Shown here one piece after another: positions 1 to 8,303 of a stretch of 64,000 nucleotides of DNA. This DNA comes from Nostoc sp. PCC 7107. Its GTDB lineage: Bacteria; Cyanobacteriota; Cyanobacteriia; Cyanobacteriales; Nostocaceae. The first letter of the stretch is position 1. Each line of letters begins with the position of its first letter. The DNA lies in NCBI RefSeq assembly GCF_000316625.1, contig NC_019676.1:4668501-4732500 (forward strand), given 5' to 3'. Position numbers and translations under genes: made by a program. The notes under the pieces were generated by a model, which saw nothing but the letters and a program-made list of their open reading frames with translations, did not search any database and was not told the origin of the DNA.

Positions 1-160
1 GTTCTTTCTTTTCACTTCGCCCCATACTATCAATTTCTTCAATTAAATTCGCAATATCTAATTGTTCCAGTTTACCTTCCTGCAAAAGTTTAACTGTAGT
101 TTGTATCCATAAGTAAAAATCTTGTTCATATAATGTTTTGTTAGTCTCAGAGGTCAACAT
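1..160 (-). CDS. DUF29 family protein, N-terminal part (cut by window edge)
   Basis: Reading the minus strand from an ATG at 160 gives MLTSETNKTLYEQDFYLW followed by a Leu/Glu-rich helix and an LIEEIDSMGRSEKKE stretch. This is the characteristic opening of the DUF29 family, small helical proteins that are highly expanded in cyanobacteria. Only the first 53 residues lie in the window; the family is usually about 140-150 residues, so most of the gene is beyond base 1. The biochemical role of DUF29 is not established. It lies downstream of flv3 on the same strand, separated by about 170 bases that include a strong inverted repeat. Confidence 0.8.
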   Translation of the reverse strand, partial: MLTSETNKTLYEQDFYLWIQTTVKLLQEGKLEQLDIANLIEEIDSMGRSEKKE

Positions 161-245
161 AAAAATTTCTCCTGACTCAACAGAATATTGATTACATTAT
201 ATAGTGAATAAATATTAGCTATTTTATGGTATGCCCTAAAGCATG

Positions 246-289
246 ATAGCGATCGCACTTCCCCTAATTCTCAAAAGTGCGATCGCTAT
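246..289. repeat. 15-bp perfect inverted repeat built from two HIP1 sites
   Basis: Bases 246-260 (ATAGCGATCGCACTT) are perfectly complementary to 275-289, with a 14-base loop. Each arm contains GCGATCGC, the HIP1 octamer that is over-represented in many cyanobacterial genomes. On the plus strand a T-rich tail (ATTTTTT) follows, which resembles an intrinsic terminator, but both flanking genes point the other way. It may act on the minus strand as a processing or termination hairpin behind flv3, or be a neutral repeat. Confidence 0.6.
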
Positions 290-327
290 TCATTTTTTAC
301 AAGTCCTCTGATGAGTATCAAAAAGTT

Positions 328-2052
328 TTAGTAGTGATTTCCTACTTTGCGATGATGCACAGCTGTCAGTGCTTCAGGTTTAGAAACTCGTCCACCGTTG
401 ACGGTGCTGTATACCGCCCAGTGGTCGCCGCAGTCCATCCGGCTGACGACTTCGCATTCCATATATGCTAAAGCGTCGGCGAGGATGGGTGTACCATCTT
501 CGGCGGGTTGGGTTCGCACACCTGCAAAGCGGTCTGCACCGGGGGCAAATCGTTTGAGGAAGTGGCGCATAAGTGTTTGATAATTGCCTTCTTCTAAGAT
601 ATTTAACACGAAGCGATCGCCTACTTGCATTAATGATTCAATCGCCCGGTCTTTGGCGACTGCAATGGAGAATCCCAAGGGTTTGAAGCTGGCTTGCGCT
701 ACCCAAGAAGCTAACATCGCGCTGGATACGTCGCCTTTTTTGGCGGTAATAATATATAGTCCGCCACTGAGTCTACCAAGGGCTTTATCTAAGTCTGCAC
801 TCAGGGATTTCATCGCTTTGATACTGCGATCGCGTGTGACCCATTGCCCTAAGTCTGTGCCTGCTTCTTCACACTGCTTGTAAGTAATTTCGCTGGGGGA
901 TTCACTAATTTGAATGACGGGGAATGCTACGTGCAGTCCTAACGCCCGGAATTTGTTCAACAGGGGATAAGTTGGTTCATCATTACCACCGCCAGTCTCA
1001 AATATACCGATGGCTTGTTTATCTTTGACTGAGCCTAAGACTGTGCTGAGTGCAGCTTGAGCAATGTTATCACCAGCCGATGGAGGCACACCAATTACTA
1101 TTCCCGAACAGCGCCCAACGAGTTCGCGTAATTCTTGTAAATCTGTTGCTGAACCTAAATCTACTATTTCTACAGCTACGCCAGTTTTGTTAATACCGTT
1201 AATTACTGCTTGCGCTAGGCGATCGCTATAACCGTATTCCGAAACGTAAAATAAACCAATGCTGGTTTCTGGTTTAGCTTGGGTCTGGCTCCAGTTACGG
1301 TAACGTTTGGTTAATTCCTCAACGTTGTGATAGAGTAACGGCCCGTGACCTGTAGCAATCATTTTAATCGCAGGCAATTCACCCATGCGCTTCATTGCAG
1401 ACAATACCGAGCGCGAATTTGGCCCCATCAGACATTCGTAGTAATATTTAAAATCAGCTTCTATAGTTTTTAAGTCTTCGTCAAATGTGGCATCGGAGCA
1501 GTAGTGCATTCCGAAAGCGTCGCAAGTAAAGAGAATTTGGTCTTTGTGGTCGAAGCTGAAGATTGTATCCGGCCAATGCAGGTTAGGTGCAATCACAAAT
1601 TCTATCTCGTGACCGTTACCTAAATCTATGCGATCGCCATTTTTGACAATTTGCCGTTTAAATGGCTGATGCACTAAGTCTTCCAAAAATTGAATTGCGA
1701 CTTTGGAAGCCACAACGGTAATTTCTGGAGCCATTTGTAACAAATCTTTTACTAAGCCGCTATGGTCAGGCTCAGTGTGGCTGACAATCAAATAATTAAT
1801 ATCTTGAGGATTAATCAACCCTGTCAGAGTATCAAAATACAGCTGGCGGAATTTCTCATGGGAGGTATCAACTAAGGCAATCTGCTCACCGCGAATCAAA
1901 AATGAGTTGTAGGTAGTACCATTTTGTAAACCAAACTCAATATCAAAGCGATCGCGATCCCAATCTAGAGAGCGAATTGCTGTTGTCTCTGGTGCAATTT
2001 CCCCAGTCTGTATAGTCAGGCGTTTTTCAGTTTTTTCGGTGAGTAATACCAT
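328..2052 (-). CDS. flv3: Flavodiiron protein Flv3 (O2 photoreduction)
   Basis: A 574-residue protein with the three-part layout of cyanobacterial flavodiiron proteins: metallo-beta-lactamase-like diiron domain (about 30-250), flavodoxin-like FMN domain (about 260-405) and C-terminal flavin reductase domain (about 420-574). The diiron motif HTEPDH (92-97) and downstream His/Asp ligands are canonical, as in Flv3/Flv4 and unlike Flv1/Flv2. The opening TTAIRSLDWDRDRFDIEFGL matches Flv3. Flv3, working with Flv1, reduces O2 to water at the acceptor side of photosystem I without forming reactive oxygen. I chose the ATG at 2052 because a strong AGGAGG lies just upstream; a GTG six codons earlier would put that Shine-Dalgarno inside the gene. 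Heterocyst formers carry two Flv3 copies (A and B); the sequence alone does not tell me which this is. No flv1 lies inside the window. Confidence 0.9.
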   Translation of the reverse strand: MVLLTEKTEKRLTIQTGEIAPETTAIRSLDWDRDRFDIEFGLQNGTTYNSFLIRGEQIALVDTSHEKFRQLYFDTLTGLINPQDINYLIVSHTEPDHSGLVKDLLQMAPEITVVASKVAIQFLEDLVHQPFKRQIVKNGDRIDLGNGHEIEFVIAPNLHWPDTIFSFDHKDQILFTCDAFGMHYCSDATFDEDLKTIEADFKYYYECLMGPNSRSVLSAMKRMGELPAIKMIATGHGPLLYHNVEELTKRYRNWSQTQAKPETSIGLFYVSEYGYSDRLAQAVINGINKTGVAVEIVDLGSATDLQELRELVGRCSGIVIGVPPSAGDNIAQAALSTVLGSVKDKQAIGIFETGGGNDEPTYPLLNKFRALGLHVAFPVIQISESPSEITYKQCEEAGTDLGQWVTRDRSIKAMKSLSADLDKALGRLSGGLYIITAKKGDVSSAMLASWVAQASFKPLGFSIAVAKDRAIESLMQVGDRFVLNILEEGNYQTLMRHFLKRFAPGADRFAGVRTQPAEDGTPILADALAYMECEVVSRMDCGDHWAVYSTVNGGRVSKPEALTAVHHRKVGNHY

Positions 2053-2261
2053 AACTCCCCTCCTTAACACAATGAGTATTTCTTCCTCTTGATCTATTTT
2101 GGCACGGTTTAAATGTAAATTTTTATGAAAAAACCTATAGATAACTTAAAAAAGTTAAAAGTGTGAAACCGTGTATATTGAAATCTGGCGCTAACCATTA
2201 GAATCGCAGCGACCAGAATAAAGCCTGCCAACCCAGACTGTGAAAAACTAGACTCTACTCT

Positions 2262-2316
2262 AGTCCGCGCAGGCGGACTTTGTTTGTATAGCCGCGATTT
2301 TAATCGTTCGGGTGGG
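2262..2316. repeat. Small dispersed repeat with GC-rich hairpin ahead of coaX
   Basis: AGTCCGC (2262-2268) pairs with GCGGACT (2273-2279) around a 4-base loop, followed by TTTGTTTGTATAGCCGCGA. I recognise this type of string as an interspersed repeat of Nostoc intergenic regions. It extends almost to the coaX ATG, so it forms most of the proximal leader between divergently transcribed flv3 and coaX. No clear promoter could be picked out. Confidence 0.45.
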
Positions 2317-3096
2317 ATGAGTAAACAAAAACCTTGGTTAGCTTTAGAGATAGGCAATTCCCGACTACATTGGGGGTTATTCATTGGCGAAACCCTTGAC
2401 TGTATATGGAATACAGACTATCTACCTGATTCAGTTATACAGCAGTTGGGTAACGGTCAAACTTTAGATGATTTCCCAGCCAATATTTTTACCCTACCCT
2501 CCCCCTTACTGTTGGCTGTGGCTTCCGTCGTTCCTAGCCAAACAGAACTTTGGCAAACTTATCCGAATGTCAGAGTCATTACGTTAGAGGATGTACCTTT
2601 AAATAATACCTATCCCACATTAGGAATTGACCGTGCTTTAGCTTTGTGGGGTGCGGGGATAAAGTTGGGATTTCCCATATTAGTAATTGATGCAGGAACC
2701 GCACTCACTTTTACAGGCGCAGATCATCAACAGAATTTAGTAGGTGGTGCAATTTTGCCAGGGTTGGGTTTGCAGTTTGCGACTTTAGGGCAAAGAACAA
2801 GTCAACTACCACATTTAGAAACGCAAAACTTCACCTCATTACCCCCGCGTTTTGCTTTGAATACACCAGCAGCAATTCAAAGTGGTGTTATCTACACTTT
2901 GTTAGCCGGAATCAAAGATTTTATTACGGCTTGGTGGGATTTATTTCCTGAGAGTAAAGTGGCAATTAAAGGAGGCGATCTCATTTTAGTAATCAAATAT
3001 CTGCAAACCTTATATCCAGAAATTGCCTCCCGTTTGATTGTTGAACCCAATTTAATTTTTTGGGGAATTCAATCAACATTTAATATCAATGAATAA
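2317..3096 (+). CDS. coaX: Type III pantothenate kinase
   Basis: A 259-residue CoaX-type kinase that phosphorylates pantothenate in the first step of coenzyme A synthesis. The family motifs are visible: [12 protein letters not shown] near residues 10-21 (phosphate loop, with Glu where many members have Asp), [15 protein letters not shown] in the middle (the GxDR pantothenate and dimer motif) and [13 protein letters not shown] (the DAGT nucleotide motif). Length fits the family (about 255). I start at ATG 2317, preceded by a GGGTGGG purine tract; a TTG 11 codons earlier lies in a repeat. Divergent from flv3. Type III enzymes generally need a monovalent cation and resist feedback by CoA. Confidence 0.9.
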   Translation: MSKQKPWLALEIGNSRLHWGLFIGETLDCIWNTDYLPDSVIQQLGNGQTLDDFPANIFTLPSPLLLAVASVVPSQTELWQTYPNVRVITLEDVPLNNTYPTLGIDRALALWGAGIKLGFPILVIDAGTALTFTGADHQQNLVGGAILPGLGLQFATLGQRTSQLPHLETQNFTSLPPRFALNTPAAIQSGVIYTLLAGIKDFITAWWDLFPESKVAIKGGDLILVIKYLQTLYPEIASRLIVEPNLIFWGIQSTFNINE

Positions 3097-3122
3097 TATA
3101 AAATAATAGTAATAAATTTCTA

Positions 3123-3938
3123 TTATCTCTTACCCTGAATAAAATCATCAATTTCTTCAGCCACAATTCCTGCACAGGTTTCTGGTAAATCATTGCCAGC
3201 ATGAGCCACTAATTTAAAATCGACTTGGGGAATTAATTGTTTATAAGTTTGGCTTTGAAATACCGCATCAGAAGAATCTTGTCCACCTTGCAAAATTAAC
3301 ACGGGAACTTCAACTAAATGCAATTTATCTTGCAATAACTCTGCTTTAATTTCTGGTGTCTGCCTTTGAAATAATAGCTGACAGGCTGCGGGATATTGCA
3401 GCAAATGTTGACGTTGTTGTAAGTCTTGCTCTATTTTTTCATGCCAACCCAATATTTTAGTGATTGGTCTGATAAATTTTAAAAATTTAACAAATAAAGG
3501 AGAAAATTCTAATAATTTTCGTCTTTGTTGCCAACGCTTTTCTTGTTTCTCTACTTCTACACCTTCTGGTGCTAAGAGAACTAAACCTTCAACTTGTTCT
3601 GGATATTTCAAAGCATAACTAGCTGCAATCCAACCTCCCAGAGAATGGCCAACTAAATATACTCTTTCTAGTCTCAAAGCTTGCAGAAGTTCAGCTATAG
3701 ATTCTACTTGTAAATCTATCGAGTGATGAATATCTGGTTTGTCAGACTCACCAAAGCCTAACAAGTCTGGTGCAAAACAATGGAAATTTTTCGCCAGTTT
3801 TTCCATTACCGATGACCACTGGCTACTATCGTTCCAAGCGCCATGTAACAAAACTACCGGAATACCTTGACCAGCTTCACTCCAAAATAACAATCCTTGG
3901 GAGAGCTTTCTGCGGGAGTTACGTAATAGTGTATCCAT
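3123..3938 (-). CDS. Alpha/beta-fold hydrolase
   Basis: A 271-residue single-domain hydrolase. The oxyanion segment VVLLHGAWNDS, the nucleophile elbow GHSLGGW (Ser near residue 97), an acid site in LQGGQDSSD and a late His in VAHAGNDLP supply a complete Ser-Asp-His set. This is the layout of esterase, epoxide hydrolase-like and MenH-like enzymes; substrate cannot be read from the sequence. No signal peptide, so probably cytoplasmic. It converges on coaX, the two stops lying only about 26 bases apart. Confidence 0.8.
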   Translation of the reverse strand: MDTLLRNSRRKLSQGLLFWSEAGQGIPVVLLHGAWNDSSQWSSVMEKLAKNFHCFAPDLLGFGESDKPDIHHSIDLQVESIAELLQALRLERVYLVGHSLGGWIAASYALKYPEQVEGLVLLAPEGVEVEKQEKRWQQRRKLLEFSPLFVKFLKFIRPITKILGWHEKIEQDLQQRQHLLQYPAACQLLFQRQTPEIKAELLQDKLHLVEVPVLILQGGQDSSDAVFQSQTYKQLIPQVDFKLVAHAGNDLPETCAGIVAEEIDDFIQGKR

Positions 3939-4025
3939 CTTATATATAAAAATTACATCATAGTAGATTGTAGTTTTTATATTGGATTTTGTAATTAAAA
4001 CTCCCAGCGAAAATCTAAAGTATTG

Positions 4026-4565
4026 TTACGCCAGTGTTGTCAAGCCATTTAAGTAGTCTTGTATCTGTCGGGAATGGTCATGGGACATTGGCCCACTCGG
4101 TAAAGCAGTCGGTGAAAAAGCTTGGATTTCCATGACTTCTAAAGCATCTTGAATTTCCATTGTCCCTTGTACTTCTGCTTCAACCACCACACAAATCGAA
4201 TGAATTCGAGGATCACGGTCTGGTGCAGAATAAACACCGACTAAACGTTTAATCTCTACTAACTCTAGTCCAGTTTCCTCCATCAATTCTCGGCGGACTG
4301 TTGTGGGAATATCTTCTCCCCAATCTACCATCCCGCCTGGTAATGACCAAAGACCATTATCTCGCCGCCGAATTAAGACAATTCGACCGTCAGGTAATAT
4401 GGGAATAATACTTGTACCAGTAATAGGATGACGAAAGATGATACCTAATACTGTTTGTCCATAGCGCCATAAACCACGTGTAGACTCGACAGCTGCTGCA
4501 AAAAAAGCCAGAACGTTCAAGCTGAAAATCTTAGTGTTATGTTTTGTTATTTCCTGCACTCGCAT
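4026..4565 (-). CDS. Nudix hydrolase
   Basis: A 179-residue protein with a complete Nudix box, GX5EX7REUXEEXGU, running from GGMVDWGED to RELMEETGLEL around residues 77-100. The box binds divalent metal and cleaves nucleoside diphosphates linked to another moiety. The N-terminal 40 residues are hydrophobic and aromatic and precede a typical Nudix core strand (GTSIIPILPDGRIVLIRR). Substrate is unknown; ADP-ribose and NADH-type substrates are common for this size. It stands alone, about 90 bases downstream (on its strand) of an 830-base gene-free stretch. Confidence 0.85.
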   Translation of the reverse strand: MRVQEITKHNTKIFSLNVLAFFAAAVESTRGLWRYGQTVLGIIFRHPITGTSIIPILPDGRIVLIRRRDNGLWSLPGGMVDWGEDIPTTVRRELMEETGLELVEIKRLVGVYSAPDRDPRIHSICVVVEAEVQGTMEIQDALEVMEIQAFSPTALPSGPMSHDHSRQIQDYLNGLTTLA

Positions 4566-5233
4566 TTACTCAACTAGCTAATTATTGAGATTTGTTTCAC
4601 ACAAAGATGCTTGTGCTTGGGGATTTTATTCTCAGAGGATATTTGAAAAGTATTAGCTGATTTACTTAGTAATTGAATATACGTCTAAATCTAGACTAAC
4701 TTTCCTACAACTAATGATTAAGCATTTAAATCTCCAGCCATTCAGCTAGGTTTTTCCCCAAAGGAATAGCCTCAAGGCTTGGGTAACTGATAACTATTGA
4801 CTTATAGCCGAGGTATAATCAGAAAATCAAGCAAAATACTTGATAGTTTTCAAATATCATCTAAGAGTTTTTGTATGATAGCTTAATTTTAGCATTTGGT
4901 TAAGGGAAAATATTTGTATTTCTATATACATTCTTTCTTTAAGTAAATGGATAAATAGTAATATATGAAAACTGTCCTGAATATAGATTTAAATCATAGA
5001 AAATAATTGATTGCTCTGTTAAAAAATATCACCAAAATCCCTAAATAATCTGACTAATTTTTGGTGAGCGATCGCCAGCTACTTTTACAGAAAGTTATTC
5101 TTTGAATCTCACACTAAAATTTCTATCATTTATCCTGATGATATGTATAGTTAGATTTCCGAATATTTTTCCTCCTGCCAATGATTTTCGTCTTTTCAGT
5201 TGATCCCGTTAAAGAAATCCTCAAAAATCTATA
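4566..5233. other. Gene-free AT-rich stretch
   Basis: No reading frame with recognisable similarity and no strong hairpin in these bases. The stretch separates the Nudix gene (leftward) from the small basic gene (rightward), so it should carry the promoters for both. It contains one isolated HIP1-like site near 5068. I see nothing else I can support. Confidence 0.5.
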
Positions 5234-5263
5234 TTGACATGATTTCAATTAATACGATACAAT
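5234..5263 (+). promoter_or_regulatory. Sigma-70 type promoter for the small basic protein gene
   Basis: A perfect -35 TTGACA (5234-5239), an 18-base spacer and a -10 TACAAT (5258-5263, five of six consensus). Transcription would begin near 5270, giving a leader of about 130 bases before the ATG at 5400. This is the cleanest housekeeping-type promoter I could find in the window. Confidence 0.6.
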
Positions 5264-5399
5264 TGTACGTTGTTCAAATAAAGTAGTTATACTGTTAAAC
5301 TAGGGGAAAATCATATCAATAGCATCAGCGTTAGTAGCTGAGTCATGCCTAAGAGATGCCTAGTTTATCTTTTTTTGTTGTTTATTTAATGAGGTGAAC

Positions 5400-5564
5400 A
5401 TGGCAAAGCGCCGTAACCCGAAAAAAGAAAAGGCGCTACGGAACCAGGCATACGCCAGAAAGTTTCGTAAACGGACTACAACGGGAAGAATGCAAAGAAG
5501 GTTCCAGCAAAGACCACCGAAGAGTGAGGAAGATGAGGGCGCAGCAGCAATTGATGCTGAATAA
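5400..5564 (+). CDS. Small, very basic protein of unknown function (54 aa)
   Basis: ATG at 5400 (preceded by GAGG at 5391-5394) to TAA at 5562 encodes 54 residues. Residues 1-40 are dominated by Lys and Arg (it opens MAKRRNPKKEKALRNQAY), followed by a short acidic tail ending EEDEGAAAIDAE. The composition suggests an RNA- or ribosome-binding peptide, but this is inference. The gene has its own consensus promoter and a textbook terminator, so it is a monocistronic unit that is probably well expressed. I believe similar small basic proteins occur widely in cyanobacteria but cannot name this one. Confidence 0.75.
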   Translation: MAKRRNPKKEKALRNQAYARKFRKRTTTGRMQRRFQQRPPKSEEDEGAAAIDAE

Positions 5565-5608
5565 GCTGCCTAGTTAATTTCTGATTCTTTAAAATGATTC
5601 TAATTTTG

Positions 5609-5640
5609 AGGGCGTATATTTGTACGCCCTTAATTTTTTT
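5609..5640 (+). terminator. Intrinsic terminator of the small basic protein gene
   Basis: AGGGCGTA (5609-5616) pairs perfectly with TACGCCCT (5623-5630) around a 6-base loop, followed by TAATTTTTTT. It lies 45 bases after the stop codon. The T-run is only on the plus strand, so it does not obviously serve the converging argH gene. Confidence 0.85.
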
Positions 5641-5679
5641 GCCGTATTAGAACTTACAGATTGAAAACATTTTCAGACT

Positions 5680-7071
5680 TCACACTTCAGACTTTATTTG
5701 ATTGCGTGCAGTAACTAATGCCTTGTGAACTTGGGCAAAACCTGTACCACCATAACTATTACGCGCAGAGACGACTGTACGCGGTGCGATCGCTTCATAA
5801 ATATCTGCGGCAAATGTAGGATGTATTTGTTGCCATTCGTCTAATGTTAAGTCTTTTAGAAGTTTGCCCGCAGCAATACTACTTTTGACGACTTTACCCA
5901 CCAAATTATAAGCTTCGCGGAAGGGAACACCCCTAGCAGCTAGATAATCTGCTACATCGGTAGCATTAGAAAAATCTTCTGCAACTGCTTCACCTAAACG
6001 CTGAGTGCGAAATTCTAAACCTTCCCGCAGCAAAATTGTCATTGCTTCTAAACAAGCTTTGACTGTGTTAACGCTATCAAATAAACCTTCTTTGTCTTCT
6101 TGTAAATCTTTGTTATATGCCAAAGGCAAACCCTTCATAATCACTAGCATTGCCTGAAGATGACCAAAAACCCGCCCAGTTTTACCGCGCACTAATTCTG
6201 GAACATCGGGGTTTTTCTTTTGGGGCATAATGCTAGAACCAGTTGCACAGCTATCTTTAAGGGTGATAAAGCGAAACTCTTCCGAAGCCCAGAGAATAAT
6301 TTCTTCCGAAAGACGGCTGAGGTGAACCATAATCAAGCTAGCCGCACACAAAAATTCAATCGCAAAATCGCGATCGCTCACTCCATCCAAGCTGTTAGCA
6401 TAAACACTATCAAAATTTAGCAACTGGGCTGTATAGTGGCGGTCAATGGGGAAAGTCGTTCCCGCCAAAGCACCACAACCCAAAGGTGAAATATTCACGC
6501 GGCGGGAAACATCTCCTAAGCGTTCCCAGTCGCGCTGTGTCATTTCAAAGTAAGCCAAAAGGTGATGGGCTAAACTCAAAGGTTGGGCGCGTTGTAAATG
6601 GGTGTAACCAGGAATCAGGGTTTCCACGTTCTGTTCGGCTATATCGAGCAAAACTCGTTGAAATTCCCGCAAGTAATTACGAATTTGCTGAATTTGGTCG
6701 CGGAGATAAAGCCGAGTATCTGTACCAACTTGGTCGTTGCGCGATCGCGCCGTATGTAATTTTTTACCGACATCGCCAACAATTTCTGTTAGTCGCCGTT
6801 CCACAGCAAAATGTACATCTTCAGCATCAACTCCCGGCTGAAATTTTCCTTGGCGATATTCTTGGCGAATTTGTTCTAAACCTGAAACGAGTTGTTCGCC
6901 TTCTTCAGCAGAAATTATCCCCGTATGCGCCAACATTTTGGCATGAGCTTGGGAACCAGTCAGGTCGTATTCAATTAATTCAATATCAAAATTAATGCTG
7001 GCATTAAACAGAGCGATCGCCGGATGTAGTGCTGATTCAAATCGCTGACTCCAAGTTTGTGGTTGTGTCAT
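5680..7071 (-). CDS. argH: Argininosuccinate lyase
   Basis: A 463-residue member of the fumarase/aspartase superfamily that splits argininosuccinate into arginine and fumarate, the last step of arginine synthesis. The signature [12 protein letters not shown] is present with its catalytic Ser loop, together with [13 protein letters not shown] and [12 protein letters not shown]. Length matches the family (about 460). I start at the ATG at 7071 ([12 protein letters not shown]); a TTG nine codons upstream would add an unrelated extension. In this organism arginine also feeds cyanophycin, whose synthesis genes lie 6 kb away. Confidence 0.95.
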   Translation of the reverse strand: MTQPQTWSQRFESALHPAIALFNASINFDIELIEYDLTGSQAHAKMLAHTGIISAEEGEQLVSGLEQIRQEYRQGKFQPGVDAEDVHFAVERRLTEIVGDVGKKLHTARSRNDQVGTDTRLYLRDQIQQIRNYLREFQRVLLDIAEQNVETLIPGYTHLQRAQPLSLAHHLLAYFEMTQRDWERLGDVSRRVNISPLGCGALAGTTFPIDRHYTAQLLNFDSVYANSLDGVSDRDFAIEFLCAASLIMVHLSRLSEEIILWASEEFRFITLKDSCATGSSIMPQKKNPDVPELVRGKTGRVFGHLQAMLVIMKGLPLAYNKDLQEDKEGLFDSVNTVKACLEAMTILLREGLEFRTQRLGEAVAEDFSNATDVADYLAARGVPFREAYNLVGKVVKSSIAAGKLLKDLTLDEWQQIHPTFAADIYEAIAPRTVVSARNSYGGTGFAQVHKALVTARNQIKSEV

Positions 7072-7133
7072 AAAAAAACGGGAATGGGAAGTAGGCAAAT
7101 ACTCTAATCCCTACTACCAACTCCCTATCAGTG

Positions 7134-7340
7134 TCAACCGTAGCTGGTAAGGTTACGAAGCAGCCAACCAATCACCAAACCAACTAGCAACGCCCAAATT
7201 TGACCTGTTTGGACAAAATGATTCCAAGCTTTCTGCACCTGACCAATCAAATTAGGATCACTAACTTGTTGTGCCAGCACCATAGCATTCATCGGCAAAT
7301 GCCAAAATAGCTGAAAAGTTACATCGTTGAGGTAGTTCAT
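7134..7340 (-). CDS. Small single-span membrane protein, unknown function
   Basis: A 68-residue frame from ATG 7340. Residues 1-45 are amphipathic, with a possible secretion-like hydrophobic patch near 12-24, and residues about 47-63 (IWALLVGLVIGWLL) form a clear transmembrane helix ending in RNLTSYG. It sits between larB and argH on the same strand, about 60 bases upstream of argH. I do not recognise a family. The coherent membrane helix and the position in a one-strand gene run favour a real gene. Confidence 0.5.
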   Translation of the reverse strand: MNYLNDVTFQLFWHLPMNAMVLAQQVSDPNLIGQVQKAWNHFVQTGQIWALLVGLVIGWLLRNLTSYG

Positions 7341-7473
7341 GCTAAATCCCCGTAAGTCCTCTATGTCATAACCTCTATATGTAGAAGATGTCCAGTGTTT
7401 GGTTAATTTGATCCGGGGGAGATAAGCGATCGCTCTACCTGATATTTTGTCCTATTCTCAATACTTTTAGTCT

Positions 7474-8250
7474 CTACTCCTCTCTCAGTTTCGTCGCTGT
7501 CCGCAAAATTTGCCCCGCCAATATGGCTGCGCCAAAACCGTTATCAATATTTACTACCCCAACACCAGCCGCACAAGAGTTAAGCATTGTCAATAGAGGT
7601 GCTAAACCACCAAAACTTGCACCGTAGCCAATACTAGTAGGTACAGCAATTACAGGACAATTTGCTAAACCTGCAACCACACTGGGTAAAGCACCTTCCA
7701 TCCCCGCAACAACAATTAACACCGATGCTGATTCAATCAAGTGACGATTACTCAGCAAGCGATGAATACCAGCCACCCCCACATCCCAAAGTCGCTGGAC
7801 ACGAAAACCCGAAAGTTCGGCTGTAATTGCTGCTTCTTCCGCTACAGGTAAGTCAGCAGTCCCAGCCGAAAGAATCCCAATTTCGCCAGAGAACTGTGGT
7901 TCGATAGTTTCGGGAGTAATGGCGCAAATTCTTGCCAACTCGTAGTAGTGCAAACCGCGCACTTTTGATTGCAGTACCGCATAAACTGATGGTTCAATGC
8001 GCGTTGCCATGACTACTGGGTTGCGTTGACGCATCACCTCAATAATCTGGACAATTTGATCAGGAGTTTTACCTGGCCCCCAAATTACTTCTGGGAAACC
8101 AGTTCTCAGGGCGCGATGGTTATCGATTTTAGCAAACTCACCTACAGGTTCATAGGCTAAGTTTTTCAGGGAGTTTAAGGCTATATCTGGGGTAACTTTA
8201 CCATTGGCAACAGCTTCTAGGAGCGATCGCAAAGTTTTGTCATTTGTCAT
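7474..8250 (-). CDS. larB: Nickel pincer cofactor biosynthesis protein LarB
   Basis: A 258-residue protein matching LarB, the PurE-like carboxylase/hydrolase that acts on nicotinic acid adenine dinucleotide in the first step of nickel-pincer nucleotide synthesis. Visible markers are ALRTGFPEVIWGPGKT in the N-terminal part and the PurE-like core with AGTADLPVAEEA, VVAGMEGALPSVVAGL and the glycine-rich GYGASFGGLAPLL. No larA, larC or larE lies nearby, so the pathway context is missing here. The start codon at 8250 lies inside a TTTGTCA heptamer repeat that supplies the first residues (MTNDK), so the true start is uncertain. Confidence 0.88.
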   Translation of the reverse strand: MTNDKTLRSLLEAVANGKVTPDIALNSLKNLAYEPVGEFAKIDNHRALRTGFPEVIWGPGKTPDQIVQIIEVMRQRNPVVMATRIEPSVYAVLQSKVRGLHYYELARICAITPETIEPQFSGEIGILSAGTADLPVAEEAAITAELSGFRVQRLWDVGVAGIHRLLSNRHLIESASVLIVVAGMEGALPSVVAGLANCPVIAVPTSIGYGASFGGLAPLLTMLNSCAAGVGVVNIDNGFGAAILAGQILRTATKLREE

Positions 8251-8303
8251 TTGTTATTTGTCAATGGTCATTTTTCAGTTGTCATTTGTCAATGGACTCT
8301 TGA
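8236..8303. repeat. Heptanucleotide repeat cluster (TTTGTCA type)
   Basis: Several direct copies of TTTGTCA and close variants (TTGTTAT, AATGGTCA) follow each other here, then CTTGACTATT. This is the short tandem heptamer type seen throughout Nostoc-like genomes. It overlaps the larB start codon and fills the gap to the ABC binding-protein gene. Related strings recur near 24190-24257, 36575-36640 and 60510-60545. Confidence 0.6.

Noticed and set aside
2109-2384. 91-codon minus-strand frame overlapping the coaX start
   Set aside because: It is antisense to coaX and a repeat, and has no recognisable similarity; coaX has all its motifs.
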